Shown here piece after piece: positions 1-5,001 of a stretch of 5,455 bases of DNA. A program made the translations under genes and the position numbers. Position 1 is the stretch's first letter. Each line of letters begins with the position of its first letter. Location: positions 1 through 5,455 of the forward strand of contig JALRKI010000045.1 in assembly GCA_023254815.1 (NCBI GenBank), read 5' to 3'. The DNA comes from Flavobacteriaceae bacterium. GTDB taxonomy: Bacteria; Bacteroidota; Bacteroidia; Flavobacteriales; Flavobacteriaceae. A model generated the notes under the pieces. It did not search any database. It was not told the DNA's origin and worked only from the letters and a program-made list of their open reading frames with translations.

Positions 1-117
1 GGCGTTAAAATGATCATGTCCGAAACAGGAGTATGTGCGAAAACGGCCGAAGAATACCTTCAAAATGAAGGCAGCGTACGCAAGGCTATCCTAAAACTTT
101 CAAAAGATGAGCAATAG
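1..117 (+). CDS. murQ: N-acetylmuramic acid 6-phosphate etherase, C-terminal end (partial)
   Basis: Frame 1 is open from the first base to a TAG at 115-117 and gives the last 38 residues of a protein whose start lies outside the window. The fragment runs from VKMIMSETGV through EEYLQNEGSVRKAIL. This pattern resembles the small C-terminal helical region of MurQ, where a 'metGvs.eeA..lL...gG.vr.Ai' stretch closes the protein. MurQ is a cytosolic SIS-fold lyase that cleaves the lactyl ether of MurNAc-6-phosphate to give GlcNAc-6-phosphate and D-lactate in peptidoglycan recycling. No catalytic residues are in view, so the call rests on this C-terminal pattern and on my recollection that murQ is often followed by a DUF6095 gene in Flavobacteriia. 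The alternative is another protein ending in a UBA-like helical tail. The stop overlaps the next gene by 11 bp, which suggests translational coupling. Confidence 0.72.
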   Translation, partial: GVKMIMSETGVCAKTAEEYLQNEGSVRKAILKLSKDEQ

Positions 118-343
118 AACTGACAAGGTCTTACTTCTTAAAGGTATTAACACCATGGCCCTCTGTTTGTTGTGCTCTTTTGGTGGTCCGACCCTACTAT
201 ACCTCGCTTTTGGAAACCCTAACAAGCCTTTATACTGGCCACTAATTCTATTAGGATGTATCATTTGCGTCACGGCAATTGTTCTTGGATTCAAAGGGCT
301 AAAACATATTGGAGATAGCTTGTTCAATCAAAATCAATCATAA
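107..343 (+). CDS. DUF6095 family small two-helix membrane protein
   Basis: This 78-residue protein has a short charged N-terminus (MSNRTDK). It has two hydrophobic segments at about residues 15-35 and 43-63, joined by a short loop containing NPNKPLYWP, and it ends in a polar tail (IGDSLFNQNQS). Size, two-helix layout and the GxxxLYLAF-N-PLY loop pattern match DUF6095, a family of unknown function that I associate with Flavobacteriia. It should sit in the inner membrane. The start at 107 lies inside the end of the upstream murQ-like frame (stop at 115-117), giving an 11-bp overlap in a different frame and pointing to one transcript. No Shine-Dalgarno sequence is visible, so translation probably depends on coupling to the upstream gene. 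Nothing in the protein suggests an enzyme; a role linked to cell-wall recycling would rest on position only. Confidence 0.78.
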   Translation: MSNRTDKVLLLKGINTMALCLLCSFGGPTLLYLAFGNPNKPLYWPLILLGCIICVTAIVLGFKGLKHIGDSLFNQNQS

Positions 344-359
344 ATTAAATAATATACCC

Positions 360-1082
360 ATGTCTAACTCTACTCTTAAATACCTGCTGACCGTTCTATT
401 TGCCTTATTTTCTGTCTCTTGTGGAGAATTACAGCAAGTCATTAATCAATTACCTCAGAATGCTGTTTTAGGGGAATCAGAAATTGCCGCAGGATTACAA
501 CAAGCACTCAATCAAGGGATTGACAAACAAGTTTCTAAGCTCGCTTTGGATAACGGATTTTACAACAACGAATTAGTGAAAATTCTACTTCCTGATGAAT
601 TAAAAAAAGTAGATGCTACATTGCGGGATATTGGTTTGGGAAGTCTTGCTGACAAAGGGTTAAAAATAATGAATTCGGCTGCAGAAAATGCCGTTAAAGA
701 AGCTACGCCTATATTTATTGAAGCCGTAAAATCCATGACAATTGGTGATGCCAAGTCCATACTTCTAGGGTCAAACGATGCGGCTACAGAGTTTCTCAAA
801 AAACAAACATCAACAAGTTTATACAATAAATTTAATCCCATTATCGAAAGTAGCTTTGACAAGGTTGGAGCTAATCAAATTTGGAGTAATATCATCAATC
901 GTTACAACGCGATACCCTTGACAAACAATGTTAACCCCGATTTAACCGACTACGTAACTACAGAAGCGCTTAATGGAGTTTTTAAAATGATTGCTGTAGA
1001 AGAATTAGAAATACGATCAAAATACAGTTCTCGCGCTACCGATCTATTGAAACGTGTTTTTGCTCTTCAAGATGGCAAATAA
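360..1082 (+). CDS. DUF4197 domain-containing lipoprotein
   Basis: The 240-residue product begins with a lipoprotein-like signal peptide (MSNSTLKYLLTVLFALFSVS, then Cys21-Gly). Cys21 is the likely lipidated residue, although the -3 position is Ser, so the lipobox is relaxed. The remainder matches DUF4197 along its length. The 'L.ESEIAAGL.QAL..GI' opening is at about 37-54, 'LG.SEADKGLKIMNSAAENAV'-like residues lie at about 93-112, 'APIF.EAVKSMTIGDAKSILLG' at about 116-137, and the closing 'YVTTEALNGVF...EE..IR.....RATDLLKRVF' at about 198-234. The family is alpha-helical and has no established function. The same frame is open back to an ATG at 309, but that start would lie inside the DUF6095 gene and put a polar extension before the signal peptide, so 360 is preferred. 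It lies 16 bp after the DUF6095 stop and is probably cotranscribed with it. It converges on the tetR-like gene with a 26-bp gap. Confidence 0.88.
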   Translation: MSNSTLKYLLTVLFALFSVSCGELQQVINQLPQNAVLGESEIAAGLQQALNQGIDKQVSKLALDNGFYNNELVKILLPDELKKVDATLRDIGLGSLADKGLKIMNSAAENAVKEATPIFIEAVKSMTIGDAKSILLGSNDAATEFLKKQTSTSLYNKFNPIIESSFDKVGANQIWSNIINRYNAIPLTNNVNPDLTDYVTTEALNGVFKMIAVEELEIRSKYSSRATDLLKRVFALQDGK

Positions 1083-1108
1083 TTTTTGAGAGTCGAGAAG
1101 TTAAAAAA

Positions 1109-1786
1109 CTATTCGGTCAAAAGTTTGTCAACATAATACTCCAACATTTCTATCATTTCGTCATAGACGTTGGCCTGTATCGAAATGTCCGTAAGTTTTG
1201 GCAAATGATGAGCAAAAAACAGGTGATTATTAGCCATTTCAAATAAATTAGTGGCCAAGGCATAAGGGTATTTAAAATTAGGGTTCACATCCGATATGAC
1301 CTGAGAAATTGTTAAAGCCAAATTTTTGTAACTTCTAAAAAAACCCTTTGAATTTTCATCATCCACGTCCTTGGTGTGGTAAACTTTCATGCCGTCCGAA
1401 ATGACAATTTTTTGCAACTTGCTTTCGTTAACATAACCCACCATAGGATTTTCTCTAGAGGCAGACACTATTGATCGAATGATAATTTTGAGTCTTTCCT
1501 TTGAATCAGTAACATTTCTGGAATTGATTTGAATCAGGTATTGAACCCATTCCCAGTACCAATTAACCAAATAGAGCAACAATAAATGCTTATTGAGAAA
1601 ATATCGATAGATAGATGCCTCCGTCGAATTGATTCTTATTGATAATTTCTTGAAGGTAAAGGCTTCTATTCCCAATTCATCGATGAGATCAATGCTGTGC
1701 TCGATAATATTTCTACCCAGCTCAGAATCTTGAGGGTCCTTGATGTATAGACCTTCGTTAAGGGCAATTTTTATGGCTACGCTCAT
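1109..1786 (-). CDS. TetR/AcrR-family transcriptional regulator
   Basis: This 225-residue protein has a TetR-type N-terminal DNA-binding domain at about residues 22-72. Helix 1 is RNIIEHSIDLIDELGIEAFT, followed by FKKLSIRINSTEASIYRYF and NKHLLLLYLV. The 'T...L......S..S.YRYF..K..LL' spacing is the usual TetR helix-turn-helix pattern, with IYRYF at the end of the recognition helix. The rest is helical, rich in aromatics and hydrophobics (LVNWYWEWVQYLI, FEMANNHLFFAHHL). It would form a ligand-binding and dimerisation domain with no ligand identifiable from sequence. TetR proteins are dimeric and usually repress neighbouring genes until a small ligand binds. The gene is divergent from the SulP-carbonic anhydrase operon across 150 bp, making that operon and itself the likely targets. 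A -7-type promoter element lies 56 bp upstream of its start. No Shine-Dalgarno sequence is visible. Some TetR relatives activate, so the sign of control is open. Confidence 0.85.
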   Translation of the reverse strand: MSVAIKIALNEGLYIKDPQDSELGRNIIEHSIDLIDELGIEAFTFKKLSIRINSTEASIYRYFLNKHLLLLYLVNWYWEWVQYLIQINSRNVTDSKERLKIIIRSIVSASRENPMVGYVNESKLQKIVISDGMKVYHTKDVDDENSKGFFRSYKNLALTISQVISDVNPNFKYPYALATNLFEMANNHLFFAHHLPKLTDISIQANVYDEMIEMLEYYVDKLLTE

Positions 1787-1789
1787 AAT

Positions 1790-1798
1790 TAATACTAT
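1790..1798 (-). promoter_or_regulatory. Inverted copy of the sulP-side dyad motif, next to the tetR start
   Basis: The minus strand here reads ATAGTATTA, identical to the plus-strand 9-mer at 1873-1881 that forms most of the dyad at the sulP side. It lies 3 bp upstream of the regulator's ATG, within its predicted leader. The arrangement is what an autoregulatory operator half-site could look like. The region is very AT-rich, so chance recurrence is a real possibility. Confidence 0.3.
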
Positions 1799-1841
1799 AC
1801 AAATTCTAAGAAATTGTACACAAAAGAATTAAATCTCGGTT

Positions 1842-1849
1842 CAAAGATA
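1842..1849 (-). promoter_or_regulatory. Bacteroidota -7 promoter element for the tetR-like gene
   Basis: On the minus strand this reads TATCTTTG, an exact match to the TAnnTTTG element recognised by the primary sigma factor of Bacteroidota. Transcription would start roughly 5-7 bases further on, leaving a leader of about 50 nt before the ATG at 1786. No TTG-type -33 element is visible at the usual 19-21 bp spacing, so the promoter may be weak or assisted. Confidence 0.5.
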
Positions 1850-1872
1850 TAAAAGTTATCATATTTAAAATA

Positions 1873-1885
1873 ATAGTATTACTAT
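1873..1885. promoter_or_regulatory. 13-bp dyad, candidate TetR-type operator or activator site
   Basis: The sequence ATAGTA-T-TACTAT is a perfect 6-bp inverted repeat around a single central base. It ends 18 bp upstream of the sulP -7 element (1904-1911), covering the place where a -33 box would be expected and none is seen. It also lies upstream of the divergent tetR promoter element. Part of it (ATAGTATTA) recurs inverted at 1790-1798. A dimeric regulator bound here could influence both promoters. Which protein binds is inference from adjacency. Confidence 0.4.
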
Positions 1886-1903
1886 CTATTTTAAAAGTTT
1901 TAA

Positions 1904-1911
1904 TATATTTG
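1904..1911 (+). promoter_or_regulatory. Bacteroidota -7 promoter element for the sulP operon
   Basis: TATATTTG matches TAnnTTTG exactly and is correctly oriented 25 bp upstream of the sulP ATG. Initiation would fall near 1916-1918, giving a leader of about 20 nt. No TTG is present at the expected -33 position; the 13-bp dyad at 1873-1885 covers that place instead. Confidence 0.6.
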
Positions 1912-1913
1912 CT

Positions 1914-1928
1914 TTCTGAAAATCAGAA
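1914..1928 (+). promoter_or_regulatory. 15-bp dyad across the predicted sulP transcription start
   Basis: TTCTGA-AAA-TCAGAA is a perfect 6-bp inverted repeat with a 3-base centre, starting 3 bp after the -7 element and ending 8 bp before the sulP start codon. As DNA it is placed like a repressor operator overlapping the start site. As RNA it could form a small hairpin close to the start codon, but only if transcription begins at or before 1914. Both readings are inference; the symmetry itself is seen directly. Confidence 0.4.
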
Positions 1929-1936
1929 TCAATAAG

Positions 1937-3523
1937 ATGAAGAGCGCTATTTCCCATTTCAAAAATGATTTGTCCGCAAGTATTGTTGTTTTTTTTGTTG
2001 CCTTACCTCTTTGTTTGGGCATAGCTCTAGCTAGTGGCGCTCCACTCTTTTCAGGTTTAATTGCTGGTGTCGTGGGTGGAATAGTAGTTGGTAGTTTGAG
2101 TGGCTCCAATATCGGTGTTAGTGGGCCTGCAGCTGGGCTATCGGCTATCGTATTATCGGCCATTGCAACATTGGGAAATTTTGAGAACTTCTTAGTCGCT
2201 GTTGTCCTTGGAGGATTGATTCAAATTTTATTTGGTGTCTTAAGAGCCGGAATTATTGGTTACTATTTTCCGTCTTCTGTCATTAAGGGCATGCTCACTG
2301 GAATAGGTATCATCATTATTTTAAAGCAAATTCCTTTTTTCTTTGGATATAGCGCCAATCCTCAAGGAGATTTTGCTTTTTTTCAAATCGATGGTGAAAA
2401 TACCTTCTCTGAGTTGATCAAGATGCTGCAATACATTCAACCCGGATCAACTCTAGTAGGTCTCTTAGGATTGGCCATATTAATTGTATGGGAACGAAAT
2501 TTGTCCAAAAAAGGAAAAATTTTTCAGGTTATACCTGGACCATTAGTTGCTGTGGTATTTAGTGTTGTCTTTTATACTTTAACGCAATCCCATGATATTC
2601 TAGCTATTGGATCAGCCCATTTGGTTAGTGTCCCTGTGCCAGGAAACATAATGTCATTCTTTGGCCAATTTAATTTTCCAAACTTCCAGGCTGTAACAAA
2701 CTCTGACATTTGGACTGTAGCATTTACAATAGCGTTAGTAGCTAGCCTTGAGACCTTGTTATGTGTTGAGGCTACAGACAAATTGGATCCTCACAAAAAC
2801 GTGACACCAACCAACAGAGAATTGGTTGCGCAAGGAACTGGCAACATTATTTCGGGGCTGATAGGCGGACTACCCATTACACAAGTTATAGTTAGGAGTT
2901 CGGCCAATATCCAATCGGGCGGAAGGAGTAAATTGTCAACTATAAATCACGGCTTCTTGCTATTGGTTTCGATTCTGTTAATTCCAAAACTTCTCAACAT
3001 GATTCCGCTTTCTGTTCTAGCTGCAATTTTATTGTTAGTTGGATACAAACTTGCGAAACCTAGGTTATTCAAAAAAATGTATGATCTCGGATGGAAGCAG
3101 TCCATTCCGTTCACGGTCACGGTTTTCGGCATTGTTTTCATTGATTTGCTCTATGGTATCGGCCTTGGGTTGGCGGCTGGCATTGTGGTCATCCTCATTA
3201 AGAGTTATCAAAACTCTCACTTTTTACACAAAGAAAGTGAAGACGTTAATGACAACAGACTTAAAATGACACTAGCCGAAGAAGTAACTTTCTTTAATAA
3301 GGGCGCCATCATTAAAGAATTGGACCGATTGCCAGAGAACACAAGCCTTAGTCTGGATGTCAGAAATACGAGGTATTTAGACAATGACATCATCGAAATA
3401 CTAGAAGATTTTGTCATCAAGGCGAAAGAAAGAAATATCAATATTAGATTGATATCTGAACGTGGTGAGTTTGAAAATCCACCAAGTTATATTGAGTTCT
3501 TCAAACTCAGACCAACCACATGA
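1937..3523 (+). CDS. SulP (SLC26-type) inorganic anion transporter with C-terminal STAS domain, probable bicarbonate transporter
   Basis: This 528-residue integral membrane protein has hydrophobic segments from about residue 14 to 422 and a soluble tail. SulP hallmarks are SGSNIGVSGPAAGLSAIV at about 55-72 (the TM3 anion-site region), LETLLCVEATDKLDP at 271-285, and the NRELVAQGTGNIISGLIGG signature at 293-311, followed by VIVRSSANIQSGGRSKLS (TM10 region). Residues about 440-520 form a STAS-like domain (alternating strands and helices, LSLDVRNTRYLDNDIIEILE). The 'DSSG'-type loop of regulatory STAS proteins is replaced by LDND (481-484). SulP proteins move sulfate, bicarbonate or other anions across the inner membrane. 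The carbonic anhydrase gene 28 bp downstream favours bicarbonate, which is inference from context. By recalled alignment to BicA, the TM8 sodium-site Asp is Glu272 here. This is the first gene of an operon with the carbonic anhydrase and DUF2490 genes, behind a TAnnTTTG promoter. The ATG at 1937 begins directly before an amphipathic stretch typical of the family; no Shine-Dalgarno sequence is visible. Confidence 0.93.
   Translation: MKSAISHFKNDLSASIVVFFVALPLCLGIALASGAPLFSGLIAGVVGGIVVGSLSGSNIGVSGPAAGLSAIVLSAIATLGNFENFLVAVVLGGLIQILFGVLRAGIIGYYFPSSVIKGMLTGIGIIIILKQIPFFFGYSANPQGDFAFFQIDGENTFSELIKMLQYIQPGSTLVGLLGLAILIVWERNLSKKGKIFQVIPGPLVAVVFSVVFYTLTQSHDILAIGSAHLVSVPVPGNIMSFFGQFNFPNFQAVTNSDIWTVAFTIALVASLETLLCVEATDKLDPHKNVTPTNRELVAQGTGNIISGLIGGLPITQVIVRSSANIQSGGRSKLSTINHGFLLLVSILLIPKLLNMIPLSVLAAILLLVGYKLAKPRLFKKMYDLGWKQSIPFTVTVFGIVFIDLLYGIGLGLAAGIVVILIKSYQNSHFLHKESEDVNDNRLKMTLAEEVTFFNKGAIIKELDRLPENTSLSLDVRNTRYLDNDIIEILEDFVIKAKERNINIRLISERGEFENPPSYIEFFKLRPTT
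3493..3509 (+). other. Small inverted repeat at the 3' end of sulP
   Basis: TGAGTT and AACTCA form a perfect 6-bp stem around the 5-base loop CTTCA, 14 bp before the sulP stop codon. No T-run follows, so it is not a convincing terminator. It could act as an mRNA processing or stability element between sulP and the carbonic anhydrase gene, but it lies in coding sequence and may be chance. Confidence 0.2.
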
Positions 3524-3551
3524 TTAAATTTAAAACTTAAATACTTAATAT

Positions 3552-4181
3552 ATGAAAGCACACACAAGAGAAACTCAAGCTACCATGACTCCTCAAAAGT
3601 CACTTGAATACTTAAAAGAGGGCAATATTAGATTTCAAAATAATCTAAAAACTAATAGAAATTTATTAGAACAAGTCAACGACACTAGTGAAGGACAATT
3701 TCCCTTTGCTACCATTTTAAGCTGCATCGATTCTCGGGTTTCAGCCGAGTTGGTATTCGATCAAGGTTTGGGGGATATTTTCAGCGTTCGAATAGCAGGA
3801 AATTTTGTTAATACTGACATTTTAGGCAGCATGGAATTTGCCTGCAAGCTTGCTGGAACAAAGCTCATAGTTGTTTTAGGTCATACGGCTTGTGGAGCTG
3901 TCAAAGGTGCATGTGACGATGCCAAACTGGGCAATCTAACGAGTATGCTAGCCAAGATCAAACCAGCCGTCGAAGCAGTCCCTGAGCCCAGAGATACAAG
4001 TCTTCGCAATTCCTCTAATCTTGAATTTGTTGATAAGGTCGCATCCAAGAATGTCCAAATCGCAATTGACAATATCATGAAAGACAGTCCTGTTTTGGCT
4101 GAAATGGCACAAAATGGTGACATCAAAATAGTGGGAGCCATGTATGACATCAACACAGGAGCGGTTGACTTTTACGAATAA
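3552..4181 (+). CDS. Beta-class carbonic anhydrase
   Basis: This 209-residue enzyme catalyses CO2 + H2O to bicarbonate + H+. The beta-class zinc site is complete: SCIDSR at 57-62 supplies Cys58 and the Asp60/Arg62 pair, and GHTACGAV at 110-117 supplies His111 and Cys114. Other family features are RIAGN (80-84) and the GSMEFACKLAGTKLIVVLGH strand-helix (92-111). After the zinc site come KGACDDAKLGNLTSMLAKI (118-136) and the closing IKIVGAMYDINTGAVDF (191-207). The length is normal and there is no signal peptide, so it should act in the cytoplasm, where it would supply or consume the bicarbonate moved by the upstream SulP protein. It starts 28 bp after sulP in the AT-rich gap. Met12 (3585) is a possible alternative start; the conserved family region begins at about residue 13, so either start leaves the domain intact. 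The next gene follows after 3 bp, indicating cotranscription. Carbonic anhydrase is certain at family level; the specific symbol is not. Confidence 0.96.
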   Translation: MKAHTRETQATMTPQKSLEYLKEGNIRFQNNLKTNRNLLEQVNDTSEGQFPFATILSCIDSRVSAELVFDQGLGDIFSVRIAGNFVNTDILGSMEFACKLAGTKLIVVLGHTACGAVKGACDDAKLGNLTSMLAKIKPAVEAVPEPRDTSLRNSSNLEFVDKVASKNVQIAIDNIMKDSPVLAEMAQNGDIKIVGAMYDINTGAVDFYE

Positions 4182-4184
4182 GCA

Positions 4185-4862
4185 ATGACATTTCAACGGA
4201 TACTTTACATTATAGGTGTTTCCATCTGTAGTCTTGCATTGATGATGCCTTATTCAAGTCAGGCTCAAGACAGTAATCTTGGAAACTGGCTCGTTTACAT
4301 AGGCAACAAACAACTAAACCCTAAATGGAACTTGCATCATGAGGTTCAATTGAGGAACTACAACACTATAGGCGATTTGGAGCAACTTCTCTTAAGAACT
4401 GGCCTAGGATATTCATTCAAAGAAAACAGGAAAAATATTCTCTTTGGCTATGGATTTATCCAATCTGAAAACTATTCCAACAACAATACTTATAAAATAC
4501 CCTTATCAGAGCATAGAGTATTTCAACAATATATTTCTAAACAAACCGTCGGAAAAATTTCAGTGCAACACCGCTTTCGTTTTGAACAGCGCTTTGTAGG
4601 TAATGACTTTAAACTGAGATTAAGATATTTTACTGGAGCTACAGTACCATTGTCGAAAAGCAATGATAATAAGTTTTATTTGTCCGCATACAACGAAGTA
4701 TTCCTTAATTCTGAGAATAATGTATTCGACAGAAATAGACTATATGGGGGTATTGGATTCAATTATCAGAAAAACATCCGATTTGAATTAGGTTACATGA
4801 ATCAATTTTTTGAGACTAGTGGCAGGGACCAAATCAACATCATCAGTTTTGTCTCCTTTTAA
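4185..4862 (+). CDS. DUF2490 family protein, predicted outer-membrane beta-barrel
   Basis: This 225-residue protein begins with a Sec signal peptide: a hydrophobic core at about residues 6-21 and a probable cleavage after SSQA27 before Gln28. The mature part is built from alternating, aromatic-rich strands separated by polar turns. It opens with LGNWLVYIGNKQLNPKWNLH, followed by HEVQLRNY, DLEQLLLRTGLGYSF, ILFGYGFIQSENY and HRVFQQYISKQTVGKISVQH. The later strands are HRFRFEQRF, FKLRLRYFTGATVPL, FYLSAYNEVFLN, NRLYGGIGFNYQKNIRFELGY and a final strand ending in Phe225. These strings fit DUF2490, and the terminal aromatic residue fits the signal used by the BAM machinery to insert barrels. The family has no established function. 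The start is 3 bp after the carbonic anhydrase stop, so it is almost certainly translated from the same mRNA. Context suggests an outer-membrane pore or accessory for the SulP-carbonic anhydrase module, but this is inference; pore activity cannot be read from the sequence. Confidence 0.87.
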   Translation: MTFQRILYIIGVSICSLALMMPYSSQAQDSNLGNWLVYIGNKQLNPKWNLHHEVQLRNYNTIGDLEQLLLRTGLGYSFKENRKNILFGYGFIQSENYSNNNTYKIPLSEHRVFQQYISKQTVGKISVQHRFRFEQRFVGNDFKLRLRYFTGATVPLSKSNDNKFYLSAYNEVFLNSENNVFDRNRLYGGIGFNYQKNIRFELGYMNQFFETSGRDQINIISFVSF

Positions 4863-4882
4863 GAGATCATTTGTTAAATATT

Positions 4883-4924
4883 TCCAATTCCAATTCGTTA
4901 AGAAATTGGACTGAATTTGTTTTT
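4883..4924 (+). terminator. Weak terminator-like hairpin after the DUF2490 gene
   Basis: TCCAATT (4883-4889) or its overlapping repeat copy (4889-4895) can pair with AATTGGA (4904-4910), giving a 7-bp stem with a 14- or 8-base loop. A T-rich tail follows, including five consecutive T at 4920-4924. The stem is AT-rich and the T-run sits 9 bases after it, so it is weak for an intrinsic terminator. Its position 20 bp after the DUF2490 stop supports an operon end here. Confidence 0.4.
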
Positions 4925-4952
4925 ATATCTTTATTCAGAGAATAATTAGGTT

Positions 4953-4967
4953 GTTCGAACTCGAGTT
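4953..4967. promoter_or_regulatory. Overlapping palindromes upstream of the head-GIN gene
   Basis: GTTCGAAC (4953-4960) and AACTCGAGTT (4958-4967) are perfect palindromes that overlap by three bases, 35 bp before the start codon at 5002. They stand out as GC-containing symmetry in AT-rich surroundings and may be a protein-binding site. The intergenic stretch 4863-5001 contains no exact TAnnTTTG element; the nearest look-alike (TATTTAAC from 4977) is poor. The promoter of the downstream gene is therefore not clear, and a regulator-dependent start is possible. Confidence 0.28.
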
Positions 4968-5001
4968 ACCTGACAATATTTAACCTATAAACCCCAATGT
5001 T

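Noticed and set aside
100..327. Minus-strand open frame of 75 codons
   Set aside because: It is antisense to the DUF6095 gene, whose protein has a coherent two-helix family pattern; the antisense product has no recognisable features.
309..359. In-frame upstream ATG that would extend the DUF4197 protein by 17 residues
   Set aside because: It lies inside the DUF6095 gene and would place polar sequence ahead of a well-formed lipoprotein signal peptide that begins at 360.
1097..1114. Possible bidirectional terminator hairpin (GAAGTT / AACTaTTC) between the convergent genes
   Set aside because: The stem is short, bulged and AT-only in its core, and part of it lies in the tetR coding end; a simple A/T-run effect explains it.
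1900..2163. Minus-strand open frame of 87 codons, Pro/Thr-rich
   Set aside because: It is a shadow of the sulP 5' region, where the plus frame carries the conserved SulP transmembrane motifs.
3524..3533. Palindrome TTAAATTTAA between sulP and the carbonic anhydrase gene
   Set aside because: It is purely A/T in an A/T-only gap, so symmetry is expected by chance, and no promoter element accompanies it.
3881..4196. Two antisense frames over the carbonic anhydrase gene
   Set aside because: The plus frame encodes the complete zinc site and full-length family; the antisense frames show no family pattern or promoter.
4956..4969. Resemblance to a Gram-positive LexA box (CGAAC-N4-GTTCG)
   Set aside because: The right half reads GTTAC, so two of ten consensus positions fail. 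That consensus is from Firmicutes and the downstream gene has no DNA-damage role.
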